The position numbers and the translations under genes were made by a program. The notes under the pieces were generated by a model. That model ran no database searches. It was given only the letters and a program-made list of their open reading frames with translations, and was not told the origin of the DNA. Below are positions 18,222 through 27,300 of a stretch of 56,632 nt of DNA, in pieces (position 1 is the stretch's first letter; each line of letters starts with the position of its first letter). Origin of the DNA: Peptostreptococcus canis (GTDB taxonomy: Bacteria; Bacillota; Clostridia; Peptostreptococcales; Peptostreptococcaceae); NCBI RefSeq assembly GCF_014229965.1, contig NZ_JABGBW010000008.1, forward strand, positions 1 to 56,632, read 5' to 3'.

Positions 18222-20708
18222 TTAGAAATATTCACTGTATCTTTTTCTATCTAATATGAATAACGCTAGAGAAGATATTAAAAGAATAGTTGCATAAGTA
18301 TAGATGTCATTTCCACTACCAGTCTGAGGAAGGAATCTGTTAACTACTATTTTGTCAACCTTATCATCTATTATCGTTGATCCATCCTGTGATTTTGGAA
18401 TATCCTTCGTATTTGTTATTACATAACCTTCTTTTTCATCTCCGGTTATCTTTGTACTATAACCCGATACCTTTTCTTCTTCCACCTTATACTCATTTGC
18501 CTTTTCATCAGTTATATTATCCACTACCGGCAGTTTTTCAAATTTTCCTGTCCAGTTGTTTTCTTTATTTAACTTCAGGCTCTTATCCGTCTTCTTTCCA
18601 TTTTTCAACAGATATACCGTAACTTCAGGTGCTTTATCGGATTCGATTCCATTCCATACCTTTGTAACTTTTACATCTATTGTCGACGGTACAAGCGGTG
18701 TCAATGGAATTTCCTTCGTATTTGTTATTACATAACCTTCTTTTTCATCTCCGGTTATCTTTGTACTATAACCCGATATCTTTTCTTCTTCCACCTTATA
18801 CTCATTTGCCTTTTCATCAGTTATATTATCCACTACCGGCAGTTTTTCAAACTTTCCTGTCCAGTTGTTTTCTTTATTTAACTTCAGGCTCTTATCCGTC
18901 TTCTTTCCATTTTTCAACAGATATACTGTAACCTCAGGTGCTTTATCGGATTCAATTCCATTCCATACCTTCGTAACTTTTACATCTATTGTCGACGGTA
19001 CAAGCGGAATTAATTCTCCTTGTTCTTTGTTAGTAATAACAAAACTTTCATTAGAATTCTTTGTATAACTTACTTTAAAAGTCTTTCCTTCCAATTCTAT
19101 TTTGTTATTTTCTTCTCCAACTTCTTTAACCGAATAAACGTACTCCTTTCCCTGATCATCCGAAAAATCTAAATCACTCCAAGTATAGTTTAATTTTTCC
19201 TTTGTCAAATCCACTTCTTCCAAAATAGGAGTATCATCTCTATATAATCTAACTTTAGTATTAATACCATCTAAAGGCTGATTATCCTTACTTAACCATT
19301 CCTTCTTTACACTTATATTTATTTTTTTCTTCTCATTTTCAATAGAAAATTTTACTCCTACTTTATCGCCTGATTTCATTTCAAAATCTTTTACGATAGG
19401 ATTTTCAGAATTATATTCTACCCATTTTGGAGCTTTTGTTTCTTTAACGCTGTAACTTTGAGGTTTTAAACCTTTAATGTTTGCAATTCCCTTATCATTT
19501 GTAGTTAATAATATCGATTTTCCTTTATTTACATAGGTCTCATTTTCTTTTACTTCTATATCCTGACCATCTTGTCTAGTTAATGTAAATTCAACGTCTT
19601 TTATTGGTATTTGAGTTCCCTTTATAAATTTCTCTATCTTAAGTTCACCCGGCTTTGTTCCCGATATCATACCACCTTGACGATTGATTTTTACTTTATC
19701 ACCAAACTGAGTAGGATCTAATTTCCAATCAGCTCCTCTTAATTCCGGATTCGATGTATTTTCTACATATTTGATATCTTCATTATTCATTGTTTCTTCT
19801 GTAATTTTTGAAGAAAGCCTTACGACAACTTCTGTATTATTTAATGTCGGAGTATATCCACCACCATAATTTGCATATTCCGGTATAGTTATACTTAAGT
19901 TTTGTCCATTAAATTCAATAACTATTCCAACTTCTCTTGCTTTTTGAATATTTACCCATCCTCCTGTATTTTGAAATAATGTGGCTAAATATCCACCCTG
20001 AAATTGAACAACATACGGATTTTTGTTTATTTTTTCCAAATCCCATGTCATAGTAGATGGTAAATTATCCGTTACAAAAAAGCTTGCACTTCCATCACTT
20101 TCATTTTTCGCTGCATTAAAAGTAAATACCCAATCAACGCTATTTCCAGTAGGATCTTCGGACACCTCTACACCCTTTTTACTATAAACACTAGTTGTGA
20201 CTCCTCCACCTTTTCTATAATCAACTCCTACAGTTTTTCTAGTTCCTTCGTATTCTATATAGATATTACCTTTTCCGTCTTGAGTCATGTCTCCATCATA
20301 AGTTCCTCTGATATTAAAATAAAAACTACCTTCAATATCATCCAGCTTAGCTGCCTCTTCATTAAAAACTAAAGTAGCCTTATTATCTGAAAACTCTACT
20401 TTTCCTAAGACTTGACCACCGCTAGATAGCGTTATTGGAGATGATGGCAACTTCACTTTTGCTTGATATGTACTAAAATTTATATCGCCCCTTTGATTTG
20501 CATAGACTTTTGTGCCAGATCCACCAAAACTTACTATTGCACTAAAATCTTCTCCATGATTAATATTCTCCTTGTCCAATTGAATTTCCTTAATAATCTT
20601 CTCCTCTGCAAATATGTTTTCCATATTTCCAAAAGCTTCGAGAAATATTGAAAAAAATAATGATACTGATAAAAATACGGATAAAAACCTTTTTACTCTT
20701 TTTTTCAT
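18222..20708 (-). CDS. LPXTG-anchored Cna-B adhesin
   Basis: An 828-residue surface protein. Residues 1-34 are a signal peptide. About 36-345 look like an adhesin (collagen-binding-like) beta domain, then a SpaA-type domain begins GELKIEKFIKG (about 348-450). Three Cna-B domains follow, the last two near-identical over 98 residues. The sorting signal LPQTG (near 792), a hydrophobic segment and the tail RKRYSEYF end the protein. Cna-B domains usually carry Lys-Asn isopeptide bonds. It is last in the pilus island, downstream of a sortase and separated from it by a structured terminator. It could be an ancillary pilin or a stand-alone wall protein. Confidence 0.88.
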   Translation of the reverse strand: MKKRVKRFLSVFLSVSLFFSIFLEAFGNMENIFAEEKIIKEIQLDKENINHGEDFSAIVSFGGSGTKVYANQRGDINFSTYQAKVKLPSSPITLSSGGQVLGKVEFSDNKATLVFNEEAAKLDDIEGSFYFNIRGTYDGDMTQDGKGNIYIEYEGTRKTVGVDYRKGGGVTTSVYSKKGVEVSEDPTGNSVDWVFTFNAAKNESDGSASFFVTDNLPSTMTWDLEKINKNPYVVQFQGGYLATLFQNTGGWVNIQKAREVGIVIEFNGQNLSITIPEYANYGGGYTPTLNNTEVVVRLSSKITEETMNNEDIKYVENTSNPELRGADWKLDPTQFGDKVKINRQGGMISGTKPGELKIEKFIKGTQIPIKDVEFTLTRQDGQDIEVKENETYVNKGKSILLTTNDKGIANIKGLKPQSYSVKETKAPKWVEYNSENPIVKDFEMKSGDKVGVKFSIENEKKKINISVKKEWLSKDNQPLDGINTKVRLYRDDTPILEEVDLTKEKLNYTWSDLDFSDDQGKEYVYSVKEVGEENNKIELEGKTFKVSYTKNSNESFVITNKEQGELIPLVPSTIDVKVTKVWNGIESDKAPEVTVYLLKNGKKTDKSLKLNKENNWTGKFEKLPVVDNITDEKANEYKVEEEKISGYSTKITGDEKEGYVITNTKEIPLTPLVPSTIDVKVTKVWNGIESDKAPEVTVYLLKNGKKTDKSLKLNKENNWTGKFEKLPVVDNITDEKANEYKVEEEKVSGYSTKITGDEKEGYVITNTKDIPKSQDGSTIIDDKVDKIVVNRFLPQTGSGNDIYTYATILLISSLALFILDRKRYSEYF
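18404..19007 (-). repeat. Tandem 309-bp repeat inside the Cna-B adhesin gene
   Basis: Two direct copies of 295 bp (18404-18698 and 18713-19007), offset by exactly 309 bp (103 codons), differ at only a handful of mostly silent positions. Each encodes one Cna-B domain (VTKVWNGIESDKAPEV onwards). The near identity indicates a recent duplication and a site where copy number can change by recombination. Confidence 0.92.
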
Positions 20709-20898
20709 ATTAATTCCCCCTCTTTTTAATGTATATTAAATTTTTTATAATTTATAAAATTCTTATAAAATCAAACTTCTGAATTAAACAAGAATTTATA
20801 TAAGACCCTTGATTTTTTTTCGTTATTATGTTATATTTAAGTTTATTTTTAAATTTTTTACCCTCTTTAAATATTTTTAAAACGCTTTTAATAAAATA

Positions 20899-20957
20899 AA
20901 CGCCTGTTATAATGCACAATTGTCCGTTGACAATTTGAAAGCATTATAACAGGCGTT
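20899..20957 (-). terminator. Two-tier inverted repeat after the third sortase gene
   Basis: A perfect 17-bp outer stem (20899-20915 with 20941-20957) encloses a perfect 7-bp AATTGTC/GACAATT hairpin with loop CGTT. On the minus strand it is followed by TTTATTTTATT. It likely separates the sortase transcript from the Cna-B adhesin gene, which then needs its own promoter in 20709-20890. Confidence 0.75.
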
Positions 20958-21008
20958 ATATTTATTGAGAATTAATATTACTTTTTTTTATTAAATTTAC
21001 ACAAAAAT

Positions 21009-21908
21009 TTAATCTTTTTTTCTTTTATTAATAAGTTTTTTTCTTATATACCATAATATTATAAAAATAATAAGTATAAAAGCCATCAACATATAATAAG
21101 TACTTCTACGGTGTGAAAGAGTTTCTTTCTTTTCTTTGTGTTGTACATAAGGTATTCTATGTCCTCTTACCAGTAATCTATGGGAATTTATCATATATGG
21201 GGTACAAGTCAAAAGAGTACAATAATCCTTATCGTTTTTTATCATTACCGGCTCAAAATTTGTAGGCTCAACCGTTTGTATATTATCTACTTCATATGCC
21301 AGCACTTTCTCTATATTATGAACGAAAAAAACATCTCCTTTTTTCATACGATTTAAGTTTCGGAACAACTTGGCTGTCGGCAATCCTCTATGTGCAGTCA
21401 AAACCGAGTGGGTTCCTTTTCCTCCAATCGGCAGAGAAGTTCCTTCCAGATGGCCTACCCCTTTTTGTAAAACAAACTCGGATGTTCCGGCATATATAGG
21501 AAGATCCTGATTAATTCTAGGTATATTTATATGACCTATCATCTCGTGTACTTCCAACATCCTCGCATATTCGGCCACGCCCTTCTTTTTTTCGGAATCA
21601 CTATAAGGATCCGATAATTTTGTCGGCTTTAAATAGTGATTATATGCATCTGCAAGTCTTATTCTCTTTTTGATTTCCTCTGAATTCAATTTACCTGTCT
21701 TCTCTTCAAAATGCTGCATCTCCTGATTGGACTCTATTTTATAATAGAATTGAGATACTACCGGATAAATCATTATAGCAAATCCTATAATAAATATAAG
21801 AATAAATGGCAAATAACTATTTTTCAATTTTTTAAGTTTATTGTTTTTGCTAATTACATTATCAATTCTCTGAAATATTTTATTAATTGAAGATTTATTA
21901 TTTTTCAT
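21009..21908 (-). CDS. Class C (pilin-polymerising) sortase, third copy
   Basis: A 299-residue membrane transpeptidase that joins pilin subunits through the sorting-signal Thr and a pilin-motif Lys. It has an N-terminal membrane helix (about 30-52), a class C lid motif (SDPYS), the catalytic His in LTAHRGLPTAKLF, the catalytic Cys in LLTCTPYMINSH with the Arg of HRLLVRGHR, and a C-terminal membrane helix with a basic tail. It closely resembles the sortase at 33299-34186 and follows the backbone pilin, separated by a terminator and a 20-bp inverted repeat. The GGAGGAGAATATCAT site sets the start. Confidence 0.95.
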   Translation of the reverse strand: MKNNKSSINKIFQRIDNVISKNNKLKKLKNSYLPFILIFIIGFAIMIYPVVSQFYYKIESNQEMQHFEEKTGKLNSEEIKKRIRLADAYNHYLKPTKLSDPYSDSEKKKGVAEYARMLEVHEMIGHINIPRINQDLPIYAGTSEFVLQKGVGHLEGTSLPIGGKGTHSVLTAHRGLPTAKLFRNLNRMKKGDVFFVHNIEKVLAYEVDNIQTVEPTNFEPVMIKNDKDYCTLLTCTPYMINSHRLLVRGHRIPYVQHKEKKETLSHRRSTYYMLMAFILIIFIILWYIRKKLINKRKKD

Positions 21909-21929
21909 ATATGATATTCTCCTCCATAT

Positions 21930-21987
21930 TTACAATTTTAGAATCATATAAATATTATGTTTAATTGATATGATTCTAAAATTGTAA
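21930..21987 (-). repeat. 20-bp perfect inverted repeat between pilin terminator and sortase RBS
   Basis: Arms 21930-21949 and 21968-21987 match perfectly over 20 bp with an 18-nt loop. It lies after the backbone-pilin terminator and directly before the ribosome binding site of the downstream sortase, with no T-run. It may protect a processed sortase mRNA end or bind a regulator. Confidence 0.7.
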
Positions 21988-21992
21988 TTTTT

Positions 21993-22019
21993 AAAAAGGG
22001 GTTTTAAAAACCCCTTTTT
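21993..22019 (-). terminator. Terminator after the backbone pilin gene
   Basis: AAAAAGGGG/CCCCTTTTT hairpin with flanking A- and T-runs, 36 bp after the pilin stop. Partial read-through would give less sortase than pilin mRNA. Confidence 0.85.
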
Positions 22020-22055
22020 AAATTACATTTATAATTGAATTAGATTTTACAATTC

Positions 22056-24047
22056 TTAAACTTCTTCAGCTCTTCTCTTTTTCATAGCGTATACTGAACC
22101 TGCCATGATTACAATACCTAAAGCTGTGAAGATTATAGTACCTATACCACCTGTCTGAGGTATAGTGACTTTTTTATTCTTTATTCGTGTAGCGTCATTT
22201 TTACCACCTAATTGCTGAGTTCCATAATCTATATCACCATTCTGTGTATAAGAATTTTCATCAACATCAAATTCTATTTTATCACTTCTTAAGGCATATC
22301 CTTCTGGAGCTTTTACTTCTTCTAAGTAATATTTTCCCTTAGCAAGTCCTGTCACTTCAAACTGACCTTTTTCATTTGAAGTATATTTTACTGCCTTGTC
22401 CTTTTGATTTGACCATTCAAAATCAGTTCTTGCTTTTATAAATGCTTCATCTCTTTTTTCTTTAGTATTTTTTATTTTTTCTTTTGCCTGAGTTCCTTCA
22501 TTTCCTTGTTGCTGAGTTTTTGTCAATCTATTATATTCATCTATTGCTGCTTGATAAGCTGTTTCTGCGTCATCATATGCTTTTCTCTCAGCAGACTGTA
22601 CACCAACCTCTTTCAATGTTAAATATTGTTTTTTATCATTCAATACAATAAATTCTGCACCAGCAAGAGATTTTATACCTCCTGAACTTACCACTCCATC
22701 ATCTGTTTTTACAAACTTTTTACCATAAGTATACACTTTTGGTGATTCTGGTTTTTCAGGAGTAGGATTTTCAGTATCTATTTTATTAGTAATAGTTAGT
22801 TCACCATCATTAGTTTTTTTATACTCTGGAGTATATCCGGAAATACGCTCAATCACTTGATAAGTTGTGTTTTCATCTAGACCTTCAAACGTATGGCTAA
22901 AATCTGTATTCATTTCCTTGTTCTGAATTTTAACTACTGAATCAACAACTTCTTTAGTATTGCTCTTAATTAATGTATAAACTACCCTTACACCTTCTGG
23001 TGGCACACCTTCTGCCCACTCTTTTTTAATTTTAATCTGTTTATTCTTTGGTGTTATATCTTTTGGTTCTATATCTTTCTGTGGTCTATTGTTATATGTC
23101 AATTTAATTTCATTTGTTTCAGGGTTATTTACAATAGCTTCGCCATTTATAGTAGCAGAATATTTGATAGTAATTACTACTTCACCTTGTTTAGCATCAT
23201 CTTCAAGTTTTTTAAGTCCCTCTGAAGTAAATTCAAGATTAAATCCATTATTATCTTCTATCAATTTATAATAGTTTGATGGCACATTATTAATTCCTGA
23301 TATAGTTAAATTCAACTTGCCCTTATTATAAGTAAGTCCTTTTGACATTATATCTGACCATCTTAATGTCTTATACTTCGCATCTTTAGGAATAGTAGTT
23401 TTTACAGTATATGGTACCTCCTCACCAATTGTTTTACTTATTTCTTTCTTTTTATCATCTATTGTTTTTTCCACTTTTGGCTTATTTTCTGCATTTTTAG
23501 GATATACATGTGCATGCTCAACTATTCCATCCTCAGTAACTAAAGGAAGTGTAATTTCAACCGGCACTGCTTTTGACGATGTAAGTACCTCTTGATTTTT
23601 TCCTATATACGTAGATTTTTCAGGAACTTCAACTATTTTATATTTTCCTGCAGGTAATTTTGATGTATCAAAATTTGCACCATTTGCTTCGGTAAGCATA
23701 CCATACGCTTGCTCTACGTCATCACCAACTTCTTGGCCTTGCTGATTAATCCATTTACCTTTTTCATTTTGCCATGCAAAGTAAACTTTTGGTATTTCTT
23801 CAAGCTTCTTATTTAATCCATTATTTTTAAGAAGCTCTTTCAACTGTTCCAAATTCTGAGTTCCGTTATAGCCTTTTTTCTGAATTTCAGCAGGATCCCA
23901 TCCCTTTAGTTCATCTTCTGTCATAAGTAATTTATGTACTGTAACTTTTTTTGTACCTTGTTCTTCAGCATTAACCTTAGACAAACTTGGCATTAATACA
24001 CCAACTGCCATTGCTAATGCTAAAAAAATTGATAATAATTTTTTCAT
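22056..24047 (-). CDS. Major (backbone) pilin, SpaH/EbpB-type, IPQTG-anchored
   Basis: The 663-residue product has a signal peptide (1-27), a first pilin domain starting KKVTVHKLLMTEDE, and the pilin motif VYPKN near 185, whose Lys should accept the sortase acyl bond. Two or three Cna-B-type domains follow, with an E-box (YYLEEVKAPEGYAL) and the sorting signal IPQTG, a hydrophobic helix and tail KKRRAEEV. A helical, charged insertion (about 490-545, AETAYQAAIDEYNR) interrupts the last domain. With class C sortases on both sides and the usual motif set, this is the best candidate for the pilus shaft. It has its own upstream region (24048-24280). Confidence 0.93.
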   Translation of the reverse strand: MKKLLSIFLALAMAVGVLMPSLSKVNAEEQGTKKVTVHKLLMTEDELKGWDPAEIQKKGYNGTQNLEQLKELLKNNGLNKKLEEIPKVYFAWQNEKGKWINQQGQEVGDDVEQAYGMLTEANGANFDTSKLPAGKYKIVEVPEKSTYIGKNQEVLTSSKAVPVEITLPLVTEDGIVEHAHVYPKNAENKPKVEKTIDDKKKEISKTIGEEVPYTVKTTIPKDAKYKTLRWSDIMSKGLTYNKGKLNLTISGINNVPSNYYKLIEDNNGFNLEFTSEGLKKLEDDAKQGEVVITIKYSATINGEAIVNNPETNEIKLTYNNRPQKDIEPKDITPKNKQIKIKKEWAEGVPPEGVRVVYTLIKSNTKEVVDSVVKIQNKEMNTDFSHTFEGLDENTTYQVIERISGYTPEYKKTNDGELTITNKIDTENPTPEKPESPKVYTYGKKFVKTDDGVVSSGGIKSLAGAEFIVLNDKKQYLTLKEVGVQSAERKAYDDAETAYQAAIDEYNRLTKTQQQGNEGTQAKEKIKNTKEKRDEAFIKARTDFEWSNQKDKAVKYTSNEKGQFEVTGLAKGKYYLEEVKAPEGYALRSDKIEFDVDENSYTQNGDIDYGTQQLGGKNDATRIKNKKVTIPQTGGIGTIIFTALGIVIMAGSVYAMKKRRAEEV

Positions 24048-24279
24048 TTTTTTCTCCTTTTTTCTCTTTCTTAAAATATAATTTATAGACTAGGTTAAAT
24101 AATAAATTGATAACCTGAATACACTTTTCTATTTTTTAGTTTCTTATATAAATTGATTTCAAATTAATTATTTAATGCTCGGTGAATCAATTTTATCCAA
24201 CCTAATCATTTATGTGATTAAAGCTGTATAAGATCTCTATCCCTCCTTCTTATTATCTACAACTTTAAATAATATTTCT

Positions 24280-24313
24280 CAGAATACCCAAATGAATTCA
24301 TCTGAGTATTCTG
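24280..24313 (-). terminator. Hairpin after the giant adhesin gene
   Basis: A long stem (CAGAATACCC with GAGTATTCTG extending to an AAATGAATTCATCT core) begins 8 nt after the stop codon. The following T-run is weak, so termination may be partial and allow read-through to the backbone pilin. Confidence 0.6.
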
Positions 24314-24320
24314 TTAAAAA

Positions 24321-27300
24321 CTAAATTCTACGTTTTTTTCTCATTATGAAAATTGAACTTATAGCCATTAATCCACCACCTATTACTGTGAATAGAAGGG
24401 TTCCTATTCCGCCTGTGTTTGGATATTCCACTCTCTTATTTTTTATTTCTATTGGTGATCCAAGCTCTATAGTGGAATTATTTGAATTTTCTTCATACAG
24501 AACTTGTTTTACACTATTTTTATCTCCTAATAGTTCAATTCTTCTATTTTCACTATCTATTCTTATTTTGTATTCTTTATTAGACAATTGGAAACCTTGC
24601 GGAGCTCTTATCTCTTTCAAAGTATATGTACCTGACTTAGTATTTACTGGTACTTCTATCTTTAATCCCTCTTTCTGAACTCTAGATGAATCATATTTTT
24701 CATAATCACTAGCTAAGTTAAATTCTTTTTCATCTTTTCCATTATTAAACTTAAGGTCTTTTATTTTTACTCCTAGTATCCCGTCTGATAGCTTCAATCC
24801 ATTTGAATCAGTTTTGATTATATAGAATTTCATAGGTTTACGTTTATTGATTATTTTGCAAACATTATTACTTATTTTATTATACTGAATATTTTCTATA
24901 TCTACATAATCTCCATTCTCTTTAACAGTGAATGTTATTATATTCCCGTCAATTTTTTCGAACCCTAGAGGAGCCTCTTCTTCTCTTACCACATATTTTC
25001 CCGGCTCAAGTTTCTCAAATCTAAATTTACCAGCCTCTCCAGTATGTCCTGATGAAACTATATAGTGTTCATTTTCTCTTAAATACTGAACATAACTATT
25101 ATTGACTTCTTTGTAAAGTCCGAATTTGGCACCATTTAAAGGTTGTTCTGTACCACTAATATCTTTATAGCACTTTTCAAGTTCAATATAGTTTTTCTTA
25201 TTCTGTATTTCTAAAGTATTTTGTTTTAATTCAATTTTATTGTCCTGTGTACTCTTTCCCTTATCATTATATAGCGGTTGTTTGTTATACAAAAGTTTTC
25301 CATCTTTTACGATTATTTTTCCAATGAAACCTTCTATTCTTTCATATCCTTTAGGTGGCTTAGTTTCTCTAAGCCAATATGTTCCATTAGTTAATCCATT
25401 AATAGTAACTTCTCCATCGCCATTAGTCATCCATTCTGAAACACCTTTAATTATTACTTCTTCTGTAGGATTATTTTTATCTGGTCTGGAATCATTTTTA
25501 TATATTTTAAATGTTGCTCCCCTTAAAGGTTTTTGGGCACTTTCATTCCCTTCATATTTGAATAGAGTTAAATCTACGGCTTGAGGATGATTTATAATAA
25601 TAGTATTTTTATCATTATTTGTTTTCTTATCAATTATGTTTCCATCTTTATTTACCGTAAATGTTGCAACGGGCTGATTATTATTTGGTGTGATAAATCC
25701 TTCAGGGGCTTTAGTTTCTATTAATCGATATTTACCCGGTGCAAGTTTCTCCATTTGGATTTTTGCTTCTAGATTATTAGAAGTAATATTTTTATATCTA
25801 TCAACATCTTTCCATGTATTCGTCGACTCTTCTTTTTGAAGTTTAAATATTGCTCCTCCTAATGGCTGTCCTATGCTACTGACTTTGGTAAATTCAACAT
25901 TATTTGGTTTATTTTTTACTTTCACCACAGGTATTTCTCTATTTATAATATCTGTATTTCCCTCTCCATCAGTATCAATTATAGGATCATATCCGTTTGG
26001 AACTCCTTTTTCTATAACTCGATATTCATAAATTTCACCATTATTATTAAAAGGTATTAAATCATTAAATGTATGGGTAAATTCCGTATTGGATATATCT
26101 TTAATCTTTTTTCGTATATATTTGTCTGCAATATCTTTATATTCTTCGTCTCCTTGACCTTTTATCTTTCTTTGAAGTTGGAAAGTAATTTCGTCGTTAG
26201 ATGTTTTTTCACTCTGATTTTGCCATCTCTTTTTCAATTTGACATTTTTTAAAGTAGCTGATATTGCCGGTTCTGGGAATTTCCATTTTATATTATTATG
26301 TTGCCAGTGAGGCGTTAAAGTCGCACTTTCATTTGTTTTATAAAATTCACCAGATTTAATGTTTCCATTTTCTATATCCAAATGAACTTTATATGTAATT
26401 TCACAGTGTTCGTTTTCTCCAATATACAGATTTGATATAGTCAATTTTTTTTCATTTTTATCATAGTTTTTGTACACATATTGAGTTATATCATCATCCA
26501 AAACTCCGTCTTTAAAGCCTTTTATATCATAACTGTTTTCTTCAAAAATTACCTTCTCACCAATTTTATCTTCAATACTACCGTATTCAATAGTATCCAT
26601 GTCTATTTTTTCCAAAATCTTTGTAAGATTGTCACTTAATAAATCTACATTTGTTGTATCATAGTAATAATCATCTCTTGATGACATCTTTTTCATAGAA
26701 TCAGTTGCTGTTTTCTTATCTATTCCTTCCTTTTTGCCATCTATCTCAATACCTACTGTGTGTATCTCTACGCCTTTTTCCTTGAGATTATTACATGCAT
26801 ATTCACACGTAGTACCATGATTATTAATAGTATAATGTCTCACTTTGTATTCTTTTTCGTATTCTTTCTTCGATTTTCTTTTTAAAGAATACTCTTCTCC
26901 ATTACCTTTTGTCTTTTTCTCATCAGATGAAAATTCGACATTAGGTCTAAATGAAACATCATCATAAGCATCTATTATCATTGGAGAATATGTAGGAGCT
27001 CCATCAGTTACCACAATCACAAACTTTCTATCATACTTATTTCCCGACTCATCAAGCAACTTCCGAGCTCTAACCAATGCTGCTGCAGTATTTGTTCCAT
27101 GAGCAGCTTTTATATTTTTTGACTTTGGTAAAGCTTTTATGAAAGTATCTGCACTTGAAGTAAAACCATCAGTACATGCATTAGGGACTGTTTCATAATC
27201 CCTATCCTTATGATTATAATGTTCCTCGCCATCAAGTACATGATTACTGTATGTAACAAGAGCTGCTTCTACATTTTCATTACTCAGAAGAGTTCTAATG

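Noticed and set aside
25240-25584. Plus-strand open frames inside the giant adhesin and the other minus-strand surface genes
   Set aside because: They lie opposite well-supported domains, have no ribosome binding sites and show low-complexity Ser/Leu/Phe composition typical of antisense frames.
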